Source: Rodentibacter abscessus | GTDB taxonomy: Bacteria > Pseudomonadota > Gammaproteobacteria > Enterobacterales > Pasteurellaceae | NCBI RefSeq assembly: GCF_047160095.1 | Contig: NZ_AP038785.1 | Coordinates: 434,001 to 498,000, forward strand | Reading direction: 5' to 3' | Length of the DNA: 64,000 nucleotides | Shown here: one piece after another, positions 44,876 through 53,072 of the stretch | Position numbering within the stretch: position 1 is the stretch's first letter | How the letters are laid out: each line of letters begins with the position of its first letter | Notes under the pieces: model-generated | Databases searched by the model: none | The model's input: the letters and a program-made list of their open reading frames with translations, nothing else | What the model was told of the DNA's origin: nothing | Made by a program: the position numbers and the translations under genes

Positions 44876-45700
44876 TCAATTATTAAAACAACGACAACGA
44901 CGAAAACCACTTAGATGTAATATTTTTTCTGTAATATCAATCCCTTGACTAAAAGCATATTGAAAATGAAAATGCAAAATCCACATTTGAAGTTGATATT
45001 TCAATGCTTGGATTTTTTCCATTTTGAGTTGATCCTCTTCGCATAAATCATCACTATGTAATAATGCTGAAAAACAACGAACTCGCTCTTTTGAGCTATC
45101 TTGAACATAAAGTCTAAAAAGCCGGCTGACCCGTTTAATTTCAGCAAGTTGTTCTTCTGATGCAAGATTAAAAAATGCTTCATAAATACCTGTATTTTCA
45201 TAACGTTTTGGTAAACGAGCAATTTCTTGAATAGATTCCTCTAGCTTAAAAGTATCTTTAAGCTCTTGGCAAAACGCAATAATTACACTTATTTCCGTAC
45301 CCGCTTGATAACGCTCTTTATTGGCTAAAATCATTTCTCCATAGGCTTTTACATCCTCATCTTTTAATGATGCAGGACGTAAAATATTTTCAAAATCGCT
45401 ATTTAAAGCTTCACATTCTGAATGAGCGTGGTAAGCAGGCATTCCTAGTTTGAATACCCACTTATTTTGTTCTTGTTTATTCTGAATAAAATACATTCTG
45501 CGATTTAAATTACTTAAATCACGATAAAGTAAATCACTAATAACAAGTAGTTTAGCTTCATTTTCAGAAAAATACGCTAGATCTAATGGGATATCTTTTA
45601 ATTGATAGCCTCGATAGTATTCCTTTTTAAAATAGGAAGGAATATTAATATCTAATGTTTTTATTAAATTTCTATAATTATAATTGGTAATATAAAGCAT
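44876..45700 (-). CDS. Unknown CRISPR-locus protein, 274 aa, with HxxxxC and terminal CxC motifs
   Basis: I do not recognise this family. The protein has no signal peptide or membrane segment and is rich in helix-forming residues. Around residues 90-109 it reads YHAHSECEALNSDFENILRP, with H91, C96 and D102 spaced like a metal or catalytic site; it ends in GFRRCRCFNN (C269, C271). A truncated paralog lies next to it and keeps the terminal GFRPCxxC pattern, which shows that the ending is conserved. It has its own promoter with the operator shared by the cas10 and csx16 units and a clear GAGGGA ribosome site, so it is probably expressed together with the CRISPR system. Possible roles include adaptation or cOA signalling; neither is shown. 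Confidence 0.85.
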   Translation of the reverse strand: MLYITNYNYRNLIKTLDINIPSYFKKEYYRGYQLKDIPLDLAYFSENEAKLLVISDLLYRDLSNLNRRMYFIQNKQEQNKWVFKLGMPAYHAHSECEALNSDFENILRPASLKDEDVKAYGEMILANKERYQAGTEISVIIAFCQELKDTFKLEESIQEIARLPKRYENTGIYEAFFNLASEEQLAEIKRVSRLFRLYVQDSSKERVRCFSALLHSDDLCEEDQLKMEKIQALKYQLQMWILHFHFQYAFSQGIDITEKILHLSGFRRCRCFNN

Positions 45701-45731
45701 TATTTTTCCCTCTTATTAAAATTGCATATAG

Positions 45732-45774
45732 AGTACTAAATAAAGAATATTTTTCGAATAAATACAAGTTTGCA
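45732..45774 (-). promoter_or_regulatory. Promoter of the 274-aa gene with palindromic operator
   Basis: TGCAAACTTGTA (45774-45763, minus strand) is followed after about 25 bases by TAGTACT (45738-45732). The flank CAAACTTGTATTT is identical to that at the cas10 promoter. Confidence 0.6.
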
Positions 45775-45781
45775 AAATAGC

Positions 45782-46138
45782 TTAATTTAAACGTATTGTA
45801 TTTCCCCATTGAATAAAATCAGGGTGTAGAGAAATCGGTGTGGCATGGCAGTTGTAGATATAATACGCTTCAACATCATAGCCGAAGCCTTCTGGGGAAG
45901 AGGCGGAGAGTTCTCCGTCATCAATATAGCGACCATATTCTGAATTTAATTGACGGCGTAATGCTTCAATATTATGAATCCATTTTTTCCCTGCTTTTAA
46001 AAAATAACGCCCACGATAGGCTTTGGGGTCTTGAATTTCAACAAAACCTAAAGATAAAGCAAGTAATTCACTTTGAGTATAAGGTTGAAAAATAGTAGGA
46101 GATGTTTTTACGGGGAGCGTATAAGTAGAATATTGCAT
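45782..46138 (-). CDS. Unknown CRISPR-locus protein, 118 aa
   Basis: Not recognised. 118 residues without signal peptide, membrane segment or cysteine pairs (one Cys at about residue 97). The middle AGKKWIHNIEALRRQLNSEYGRYIDDGEL looks helical and basic; the C-terminal third is rich in aromatic residues (FGYDVEAYYIYN). A strong ribosome site AGGAGA is placed before the ATG. It is separated from the csm6-like gene by a 15-bp terminator and from the 274-aa gene by a promoter, so it forms its own transcript under the shared operator. It could be a small regulator, an anti-CRISPR-like modulator or an adaptation partner. Confidence 0.8.
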   Translation of the reverse strand: MQYSTYTLPVKTSPTIFQPYTQSELLALSLGFVEIQDPKAYRGRYFLKAGKKWIHNIEALRRQLNSEYGRYIDDGELSASSPEGFGYDVEAYYIYNCHATPISLHPDFIQWGNTIRLN

Positions 46139-46171
46139 TATTATCTCCTATTGAGGCTAAATCATAAGAGA

Positions 46172-46216
46172 ATAATAAAGAAAAATAAGAAAAAATGATG
46201 AAAATGCAAATTTGTA
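46172..46216 (-). promoter_or_regulatory. Promoter of the 118-aa gene with palindromic operator
   Basis: TACAAATTTGCA (46216-46205, minus strand) is followed after 27 bases by TATTAT (46177-46172). The operator touches the terminator of the preceding operon. Confidence 0.6.
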
Positions 46217-46251
46217 AAAAGCCCTTTTACTTTTCAGTAAAAGGGCTTTTT
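46216..46251 (-). terminator. Terminator of the csx16-card1-csm6 operon
   Basis: AAAAAGCCCTTTTAC at 46216-46230 pairs fully with GTAAAAGGGCTTTTT at 46237-46251 (15 bp, six-base loop), five bases past the stop codon. Confidence 0.9.
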
Positions 46252-46255
46252 TTTA

Positions 46256-47458
46256 TCAAAGAAATGTTAAGAAGTGAGAAATATTATTTTGAATTTTATC
46301 TAAATTAATTTCATCAACAAATAAAGTATAAGTCGTATCAATGACGGGTAGAGAATAAATAGAAGGATTATGCTTATCTACAAATAAATATTTTTGTAAT
46401 GCTTTATTTAATTGATTGCTTGATTCTGAAAATCTATTCTTAGAAGGTGGATAAATATCTTGAAAAATAGTTTGATCAAGCGGTTCAATTAAACCTAATT
46501 CTTGCTTAATTTTATCGGTATCTCCTGTTTTAATATAATCATAAATCTCAAAATATAAACGAACAAAAGGCAATTCATAATATTTATATCGATAGCCATA
46601 CACTTTACAAATCGCACAAGTTAATAAAAGTGCATAGGGTTTTGCCGCCAACTTAATAGGTTTATCTAATGCACCTAGCTTAACTTTTCGTTCATCTATT
46701 GGCGATAAAAAGGTGATACTTGGTTTTTCAATCAACCGCTGAGCTTGTTCAACTGATTGGCTGTAGGTAATCTTTTGTTTTAGTAATTGCTCAGAAACAC
46801 CTCCGCTTAATCCTAATCTTACCCAAGGAATTTCAGCTAGCATTACTTTAGCCGTAGAAGCATCAAGCTCTTTACCATCACGATCGGTAATTAAATATTG
46901 ACGTGGTTTTGGATAATAAAAATTTTCTAGCATTTCAAATTTCGAAGAGACTAAAACGTGAGAAAGACTATCTTGTTCACGACCATAAAGTGATAAGGCA
47001 TAACCTAAGAAAAAGCCCATTGTTTTACGACCGCCTGCAATGGAAATATGCACTGCACTTTGTTCATCTTTGCAAAGATCACCCACTAAAGAAACGATTT
47101 GGTCGGACGCAAGTGTATTTTCCTCAGGCGTGCGAATATCTACTAAAAACTGACCGCTCTTATCTTTTAATACCTCAATACAGCTTTCATCAAAATGAAT
47201 ATCTGTAAATCCGTATTGCTGACCATAATCTAAAACAAATTCTGCTATCGCTCCTTGGCCGACTTTACGTCCCCCCTCGATACCTAGCAAGGATTTCATC
47301 AACTTATTCTTACCTTGTAAAGTGGTGATCACTTTAATTTCTGTTGGAATAAAGCCTTTTTCCGTTACTAATGCAAATAAAGTTTCAGTAACAACAGCGG
47401 GCGACATACCTGTTACGGAAAGTAAAATGCGTTTGTTATATTCAATTTCTTTTTTCAT
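46256..47458 (-). CDS. csm6: NE0113-family CARF protein (Csm6-like, probable ring nuclease), no HEPN motif seen
   Basis: 400 residues. KRILLSVTGMSPAVVTETLFAL at the start and SIAGGRKTMGFFLGYALSLYG near residue 145-160 mark the NE0113 family (TIGR02584) of CARF proteins, which are annotated as Csm6-type ring nucleases. The Rossmann-like CARF domain would bind, and possibly cut, cyclic oligoadenylate. In the C-terminal half I find no R-X4-6-H HEPN motif, so RNase activity like that of classic Csm6 is doubtful. The ATG at 47458 has AGGG eight bases upstream; an ATG at 47476 overlaps card1. Third gene of the csx16-card1-csm6 unit. Confidence 0.8.
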   Translation of the reverse strand: MKKEIEYNKRILLSVTGMSPAVVTETLFALVTEKGFIPTEIKVITTLQGKNKLMKSLLGIEGGRKVGQGAIAEFVLDYGQQYGFTDIHFDESCIEVLKDKSGQFLVDIRTPEENTLASDQIVSLVGDLCKDEQSAVHISIAGGRKTMGFFLGYALSLYGREQDSLSHVLVSSKFEMLENFYYPKPRQYLITDRDGKELDASTAKVMLAEIPWVRLGLSGGVSEQLLKQKITYSQSVEQAQRLIEKPSITFLSPIDERKVKLGALDKPIKLAAKPYALLLTCAICKVYGYRYKYYELPFVRLYFEIYDYIKTGDTDKIKQELGLIEPLDQTIFQDIYPPSKNRFSESSNQLNKALQKYLFVDKHNPSIYSLPVIDTTYTLFVDEINLDKIQNNISHFLTFL

Positions 47459-47463
47459 TTGAA

Positions 47464-48633
47464 TTACCCTATCCATTCTTGTAGCTTTTGTTTAAGGCGT
47501 TGAACATCTTTACCATCAATAATAGTAATATTATAAGTTTTTGCACGATTTTTTGTGGCATCAGGTACAGGGAAGTAACTCACTAAACATTTCTTAGTCA
47601 TCAATCCACCGTAATCTTTTAATGTTTCCAATTTATACAAAATATCTTCAGCTTTAACACTATTCCCTTTATCTAAAAGTTGTGTTTTACATTCGATAAT
47701 GTGAAGTTTATTTTTTGCTAAAAACAAAACATCAAATTCATTCATATTACCTTTATTTTCATTACTATAGGCATTCTTATCTAAACGATATTTATTATTT
47801 GCTACTTCACAACTTAGGGCATAATCTTGAACTTTAGCAATTTGTTTCACTTGTTTTAAAGTATATTCTTCCAACCAGCCACCGCTAACTAAATCACGGT
47901 AGTTTTTACCGATAAAATCAATGGTATCATCTTTAAGTTTTATTAAACCTACATCATTAAACTTATTAATAATATTTATAAAATATTGAATTTTAATATC
48001 CTTACTTTCTTTAAATTTATATCCTGTTTGCTGTGATAAAGTTGCACTTTTATTTAGCAAGGGAATTTCATTTTTATAATCATCATACCTTATAATTAAT
48101 TCATTAACTATTTCCTGTTGAATTTTGTTTAGTTGTACTTCTCCTTTATTTAAAATTTTTGCCCCATAAGAAGCTAAATAGTCATTTAAATCATTTTTTG
48201 CATTAATAGAGAAATCTGAAATCCATTTATTTTCATTATTTTTAGAAATAAATATAATGCGATTTTCATCCGTATCCATATAAAAGACAGGCTTACCAAT
48301 TAATTCAAAGGCTTTTTGGGCGGCTATTGCTAACAGTTTTGTTCCACCTGTAACATTTAGTCCAATAGAAATGTTAGAATCTTCATATTTTTCTAAAAGA
48401 GAAAGTAAATAATCCGACATTTCACCAAAATTAAAAATATCAGGAATATGCTCTTGTTGAACTCTCACACCTTTATCTTTAAAGACTTTTTCAAGATAAT
48501 TTGCCTGATTTTTCATTTGAGGAGAAACTAAAAAAATAGCTTCCTTTGGTTTAAATTGAGGATCTAAAATTGGAAGTAAGTTTGGTGCTGCTTGCCCTGA
48601 AATTAAACAAACCTGAATATCAAAATATGCCAT
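47464..48633 (-). CDS. card1: Card1/Can2-type cyclic-oligoadenylate-activated nuclease
   Basis: 389 residues. The N-terminal CARF domain has the ligand loop NVTGGTKLLAIAA (residues 93-105). A winged-helix-like middle (about 160-245) links to a PD-(D/E)xK nuclease: GGWLEEY (E256), NEFDVLFL (D301) and HIIECKTQ (E314, K316). This is the DUF1887/Card1 layout; members are activated by cA4 to cut DNA and/or RNA during the type III response. All the catalytic residues are present. It is 9 bases downstream of csx16 and probably cotranscribed. Confidence 0.9.
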   Translation of the reverse strand: MAYFDIQVCLISGQAAPNLLPILDPQFKPKEAIFLVSPQMKNQANYLEKVFKDKGVRVQQEHIPDIFNFGEMSDYLLSLLEKYEDSNISIGLNVTGGTKLLAIAAQKAFELIGKPVFYMDTDENRIIFISKNNENKWISDFSINAKNDLNDYLASYGAKILNKGEVQLNKIQQEIVNELIIRYDDYKNEIPLLNKSATLSQQTGYKFKESKDIKIQYFINIINKFNDVGLIKLKDDTIDFIGKNYRDLVSGGWLEEYTLKQVKQIAKVQDYALSCEVANNKYRLDKNAYSNENKGNMNEFDVLFLAKNKLHIIECKTQLLDKGNSVKAEDILYKLETLKDYGGLMTKKCLVSYFPVPDATKNRAKTYNITIIDGKDVQRLKQKLQEWIG

Positions 48634-48642
48634 AAAAGCCTC

Positions 48643-48933
48643 CTAACGCTTTTCAATAAAAAATTCTTGTAGCTGACAACCTTGTTGATTGAGTTGTTCG
48701 CAAGTAAGTTCTTTGCCACGCTGTTCAAACTGAACATTGACAGATAAAAAATAAAACTTAGCCCCTCTTTGACACACTTCTGCGGCTAAATGAACAGGCA
48801 AAGTACCAATGACCGTATCATTGGTTTGAATTTTATTCACATCTAAATGTTCAATAAAGTGATCGATTCGAATGTTTTGTTGAGAAATCCATTCAATCGC
48901 CCCTAAATGTCGAGAAATAAACCAAACAGCCAT
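48643..48933 (-). CDS. csx16: CRISPR-associated protein Csx16 (probable ring nuclease)
   Basis: 96 residues. MAVWFISRHLGAIEWISQQ at the start and VIGTLPVHLAAEVCQRGAKFYFLSV match the Csx16 (VVA1548) family found only in type III loci. Relatives have been reported to degrade cyclic oligoadenylates, i.e. to switch the response off. First gene of the signalling operon, behind the shared operator, so the off-switch would be made together with the Card1 nuclease. Confidence 0.85.
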   Translation of the reverse strand: MAVWFISRHLGAIEWISQQNIRIDHFIEHLDVNKIQTNDTVIGTLPVHLAAEVCQRGAKFYFLSVNVQFEQRGKELTCEQLNQQGCQLQEFFIEKR

Positions 48934-48967
48934 ACATCACACCTTTATCTATCTTAAAGAGCGGTTT

Positions 48968-49011
48968 ATTTTACTGAGTTTTTTACGCTTTTCCGATTTT
49001 ACAAACTTGCA
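48968..49011 (-). promoter_or_regulatory. Promoter of the csx16 operon with palindromic operator
   Basis: TGCAAGTTTGTA (49011-49000, minus strand) is followed after 26 bases by TAAAAT (48973-48968). It is the rightmost of the five copies. The remaining gap to rnb holds only that gene's terminator. Confidence 0.6.
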
Positions 49012-49187
49012 AATTTTAGAGAAATTATCTAGGAGATTCTAAAACTAGTAACCGTTCAGTAGTTTCATAGCTTACTCTTTAAAGGGAACCACTATTCTTT
49101 TTTCTGTAAATTATCCCTTCCTTCTCCTGATTTCGAATATATTCCCATAGCGTATGATTTTTATAGCAGACTTTGTCTGGCCATAAT

Positions 49188-49217
49188 AAAAACGACGCTT
49201 ATTAAAACGTCGTTTTT
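49188..49217 (-). terminator. rnb terminator
   Basis: AAAAACGACG at 49188-49197 pairs with CGTCGTTTTT at 49208-49217, a 10-bp stem with a 10-base loop and T runs on both strands. It marks the right edge of the CRISPR island. Confidence 0.85.
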
Positions 49218-49220
49218 ATA

Positions 49221-51200
49221 TTAGAAAATCACAGAGCCTACGATACTTCTTGTTTCTTCTTTCACTTCCGTGAGTTTTACTTTGATCAGATCACCGATTT
49301 TATAAGCACGTTCACCTTTGATATAAAGGGCGATTTCGTCTGAGTTTACCTGCATTTCTTCTTTGTTATTGTGAAGGGTTGAGGCGGGAACGAACATTGA
49401 TGCGCCGTTTTCTAATGACTGCACACGTAAGCCGCCACGCATTACATCTTGTACTTCCGCCTCAAATTCCGCATTTTCAGCAACTTTATCGGCAAGATAG
49501 CGGCAATATAGCCAATCTGCAATATCACGTTCAACCAAACGATTTTGGCGGCGTGCCTCTTGTAAACGCGCTAAAACTTCATCTTGCGGTTTTTCACAAG
49601 TTTGTTGGGCGAGAACGGCTTTAATTAAGCGGTGGTTCACCATATCCGAGTATTTACGAATCGGTGATGTCCAAGTCGCATAGCCTTCTAAACCTAAGCC
49701 GAAGTGCGGTGCTAATTCGGCTTTAAATTCGGCAAAGGTTAAATAACGGCGTAAACGAAGTTCCAAATAATCGCCTTCAATCGGCTCAATATCGTGGCGC
49801 ATTTGGCAATAGCCGTTTAAAGTTGCCAGATTTTCCACAGAATAACGTTTTGCCAGTTCCGCTTGGTTTTCTTCATTGCTTAAATTTGCCATTAAGAAAT
49901 GATGGGCGTTTTCTAAGAATTTTTTATCAAACCCGCTGTGAGTGTTGAAGATTCCCGTTTGGGCATTTTCGTTTAGAAATTGTGCTGCGCAAATATTGGC
50001 GATAATCATCGATTCTTCCACCATTTGATTTGCAATACGGCGATGTTCGGCTTTGATTTCTTGTACCTTACCATTTTCAGCAAGTACAAAAGAGTAGTCC
50101 GGTTTTTCTTTAAATAATAAAGAATGGGTTTTGCGCCAGTTTATGCGCGCAAGGGTGAATTGGTGTAAACGGTGAATTTGTTCGGCAATTTCATTGGTTT
50201 CCGGCTGCCAGGCGTTAGGGGTTTGTTCTAAATAATCGGAAACGTGGTTATAAACCAATTTTGCTTTAGATTGTACATGGGCGGAAACAAAGTGCGGTTT
50301 AGCCGTAATGTTACCTTGTAAATCCGTTTCGATATAGCAAACCAGTGCAGGGCGGATTTCATTTGCCATTAAGGAACAAAGTTTGTCTGATAATTCACGG
50401 GGTAACATTGGAATATTGAAACCCGGTAAATAGTTGGTGAAACAACGCTGTTTAGCATCTTTTTCAATTTGAGAATCAAGAGCGATATAGGCTGTCGGAT
50501 CGGCAATCGCCACAACCAATTTCCAGCCGATTTGTTCGCCATTTTGCTCAATCGGCTCAATGTAAAGCGCATCATCCATATCTTGCGTTCTTTCACTGTC
50601 TATGGTGATGAAATGAAGTGCGGTCAAATCTTCGCGAGTTTGTTGGTCCAACATTTCATAACGATCCGCTCCTTGTACCGGATAACGTGATTGCTCGTGG
50701 CGTGCAAGAGTTACCCACCAAGGCGCAAATTCATCATCGGCTCTGCAAATAAACTGATTAATGGTTGCGTAGAAAAAGCGATCATCTCTCAATGGATGGG
50801 TTTTTAAATTGGCGACCACCCAGTCGCCTTCTTGCAATTCTTCTTTTACGGCTTTTGGTTGCTGTGCGCCAATCGGCTGATTAATACTTGGGTGATCCAC
50901 CAATACTTGTAATTTCTTGTCTTTATTGAACCGCACTTTGGCGATAAAACGCGTGAGCATCGGTTCAATTAGTGATTCCGGTTCTGCTTGTTCTTTATCA
51001 CCTTGCTTTTCAATGGTGGCGGCAATTTTATCGCCGTGCATGACTTTTTTCATTGCAGGCGGTGCAATGAAATAGGTTTTTTTATCACATTCTAAAAAAC
51101 CGTAGGCTTTATCCGTGCCTTTTACGATGCCTTCCACACGTTCTTTGCTGTCGTGAATTTGTTGTTTGAGTTGTGCAAGTAGAGGATTATCTTGAAACAT
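49221..51200 (-). CDS. rnb: Exoribonuclease II
   Basis: 659 residues. RNase II degrades single-stranded RNA from 3' to 5'. Cold-shock-like domains (about 1-180) are followed by the RNB catalytic domain with TIDSERTQDMDDALYIEP near residues 200-217, whose aspartates bind Mg2+, and a C-terminal S1 domain ending KLTEVKEETRSIVGSVIF. It stands between the CRISPR island and fabI, next to fabI as I recall in H. influenzae. Confidence 0.95.
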   Translation of the reverse strand: MFQDNPLLAQLKQQIHDSKERVEGIVKGTDKAYGFLECDKKTYFIAPPAMKKVMHGDKIAATIEKQGDKEQAEPESLIEPMLTRFIAKVRFNKDKKLQVLVDHPSINQPIGAQQPKAVKEELQEGDWVVANLKTHPLRDDRFFYATINQFICRADDEFAPWWVTLARHEQSRYPVQGADRYEMLDQQTREDLTALHFITIDSERTQDMDDALYIEPIEQNGEQIGWKLVVAIADPTAYIALDSQIEKDAKQRCFTNYLPGFNIPMLPRELSDKLCSLMANEIRPALVCYIETDLQGNITAKPHFVSAHVQSKAKLVYNHVSDYLEQTPNAWQPETNEIAEQIHRLHQFTLARINWRKTHSLLFKEKPDYSFVLAENGKVQEIKAEHRRIANQMVEESMIIANICAAQFLNENAQTGIFNTHSGFDKKFLENAHHFLMANLSNEENQAELAKRYSVENLATLNGYCQMRHDIEPIEGDYLELRLRRYLTFAEFKAELAPHFGLGLEGYATWTSPIRKYSDMVNHRLIKAVLAQQTCEKPQDEVLARLQEARRQNRLVERDIADWLYCRYLADKVAENAEFEAEVQDVMRGGLRVQSLENGASMFVPASTLHNNKEEMQVNSDEIALYIKGERAYKIGDLIKVKLTEVKEETRSIVGSVIF

Positions 51201-51292
51201 AGTGATTATTTATGGTTGGGGCGTATATTATACGCACTTACAAAATGGAAAAGGCAGGTTATTCAAACCTGCCGATAAATCGTAATAAAATA

Positions 51293-52081
51293 TTATTCTT
51301 CGCCTAATTCGCCCATTGCGGTGATGCTGAAACCTGCGTCTACATGAACGATTTCACCGGTAATGCCGGAGGCTAAATCGGAACATAAAAATGCGGCGGA
51401 ATTACCCACATCTTCAATGGTGACGGTGCGGCGTAATGCAGCGGTTTTCTCAAATGCGGAAAGCATTTTTTTGAAGTTTTTAATGCCTGATGCCGCTAAA
51501 GTACGGATTGGACCGGCGGAAATCGCATTCACACGAATGCCCTCTTTACCCAAATCTGCAGCCATTACACGGGTTGCCGCTTCTAACGAAGCTTTCGCTA
51601 AACACATTACGTTGTAGTTAGGAATTGCACGTTCTGCCCCTAAGTAAGAGAGGGTCAATAATGCCGCATTCGGATTTAAGTATGGACGGGCAGCTTGTGC
51701 CATCGCAACGAAGCTGTACGCACTAATATCATGTGCAATGCGATAGCCTTCACGGGTTGCCGCATTCACATAATCACCATCTAATTGATCGCCCGGTGCA
51801 AATGCGATGGCGTGAACGAAACCGTCAAATTTATCCCAGTGTTTGCTGAGTTCCGCAAAGCAGTTTTGAATGCTTTCATCTGTTGCAACATCTAACGGAA
51901 GCACGATATCAGAACCAAATTCTTTGGCAAATTCTTCTACTCGCGGTTGTAATTTATCGTTTAAATAAGTGAAAGCAAGCTCTGCGCCTTGTTCTTTCAT
52001 TGATTTTGCAATGCCATAAGCAATGGAACGGTTGCTTGCAAGACCTGTAACTAAAATTCGTTTACCTGTTAAGAAACCCAT
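51293..52081 (-). CDS. fabI: Enoyl-ACP reductase [NADH]
   Basis: Last reduction of each fatty-acid elongation round. 262 residues; the N-terminus GFLTGKRILVTGLASNRSIAYGIAKSM has the FabI nucleotide-binding motif. The catalytic residues are in LSYLGAERAIPNYNVMCLAKAS (Tyr and Lys around 146, 156 and 163). No FabK or FabV-like features, so this is the triclosan-sensitive type. Single gene. Confidence 0.96.
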   Translation of the reverse strand: MGFLTGKRILVTGLASNRSIAYGIAKSMKEQGAELAFTYLNDKLQPRVEEFAKEFGSDIVLPLDVATDESIQNCFAELSKHWDKFDGFVHAIAFAPGDQLDGDYVNAATREGYRIAHDISAYSFVAMAQAARPYLNPNAALLTLSYLGAERAIPNYNVMCLAKASLEAATRVMAADLGKEGIRVNAISAGPIRTLAASGIKNFKKMLSAFEKTAALRRTVTIEDVGNSAAFLCSDLASGITGEIVHVDAGFSITAMGELGEE

Positions 52082-52221
52082 AATTTTTCCTGTTTGTTGA
52101 ATAAAAAATTTTGCGAATTATATCCGTTTTACTTAGTTTGAGCAATGAAGCGACTTTTGGTTGAACCAGTCGTTTATGGTGAATAAAATTATTAATGCCT
52201 CAATTTAATTCATGGTAATTT

Positions 52222-52977
52222 TTACGCAGGATTGTCAATATCCTTAAATTCCACCTCAAACCCATATTCTTTTGCAAGCCATTCCCCCAAGGCTTTAATT
52301 CCGTAACGTTCCGTGGCGTGATGGCCTGCCGCAAAGAAGTGAATATTTTGTTCACGGGCGGAATGAATGGTTTGCTCAGATACTTCACCGGTAATAAAAG
52401 CATCGCAACCTTGCATCGCGGCTAGATCAATATAACCTTGTCCACCGCCGGTACAAATCCCGATTTTGCGAATTAAGTGCGGTCCGTTTTCGGTGCAAAT
52501 TAAAGGTTTTCGATTTAGTACGCTTTCAATTCGTGCCGTAAAATCTGCTGCTGAAATCGGTTCGCGCAACGTTCCCCAAACGGGAATACTGGTCGGGCTG
52601 TTTTCCAATGGTTGCAAGTTTTCAATTCCTAATAACATAGCCAGTTGCGCATTATTGCCGAGTTTGGGGTGGATATCTAAAGGCAAATGGTAGCCGTATA
52701 AATTAATGTCATTAATCAACAAAGTTTTAATGCGTTTGCCTTTCATTCCACGAATGCAAGGATTTTCGCTTTTCCAAAAATAGCCGTGATGAACCAAAAT
52801 CGCATCTGCTTTTTGCGAAACGGCGTAATCAATTAAAGCTTGACTGGCGGTTACTCCCGTGACGATTTTTTTGACATCGGTTTTGCCTTCAACTTGCAAA
52901 CCGTTCGGTGCGTAATCACTAATTTTGTCCGAATTGAGTTTTTGATTGAGAAGTTGTTCTAATTCAAGGTTGTTCAT
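52222..52977 (-). CDS. ybgI: Nif3-like dinuclear metal center protein (YbgI)
   Basis: 251 residues from the ATG at 52977. The metal-binding motifs VHHGYFW, YGYHLPLDIH and AGHHATERYG are present. I reject an upstream TTG start at 53037 because it would add a hydrophobic leader to a cytoplasmic family. Members have been named GTP cyclohydrolase I type 2 or deaminase-like; the true role in gamma-proteobacteria is uncertain. Confidence 0.88.
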   Translation of the reverse strand: MNNLELEQLLNQKLNSDKISDYAPNGLQVEGKTDVKKIVTGVTASQALIDYAVSQKADAILVHHGYFWKSENPCIRGMKGKRIKTLLINDINLYGYHLPLDIHPKLGNNAQLAMLLGIENLQPLENSPTSIPVWGTLREPISAADFTARIESVLNRKPLICTENGPHLIRKIGICTGGGQGYIDLAAMQGCDAFITGEVSEQTIHSAREQNIHFFAAGHHATERYGIKALGEWLAKEYGFEVEFKDIDNPA

Positions 52978-53072
52978 AATGAAAAAGAGTGAGAAAAAGG
53001 TGAGATATAGTACTACGAAAAAAACCGGTTTGTGCAAAGAAATTTAAGAGAAATGCGCTAAGTTTTTTTATT

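Noticed and set aside
46256..47458. Classic Csm6 RNase with HEPN active site
   Set aside because: No R-X4-6-H motif was found in the C-terminal half; only the CARF signature is clear.
52978..53037. N-terminal signal or membrane leader on the Nif3-like protein
   Set aside because: It depends on an upstream TTG without ribosome site, and the family is cytoplasmic.
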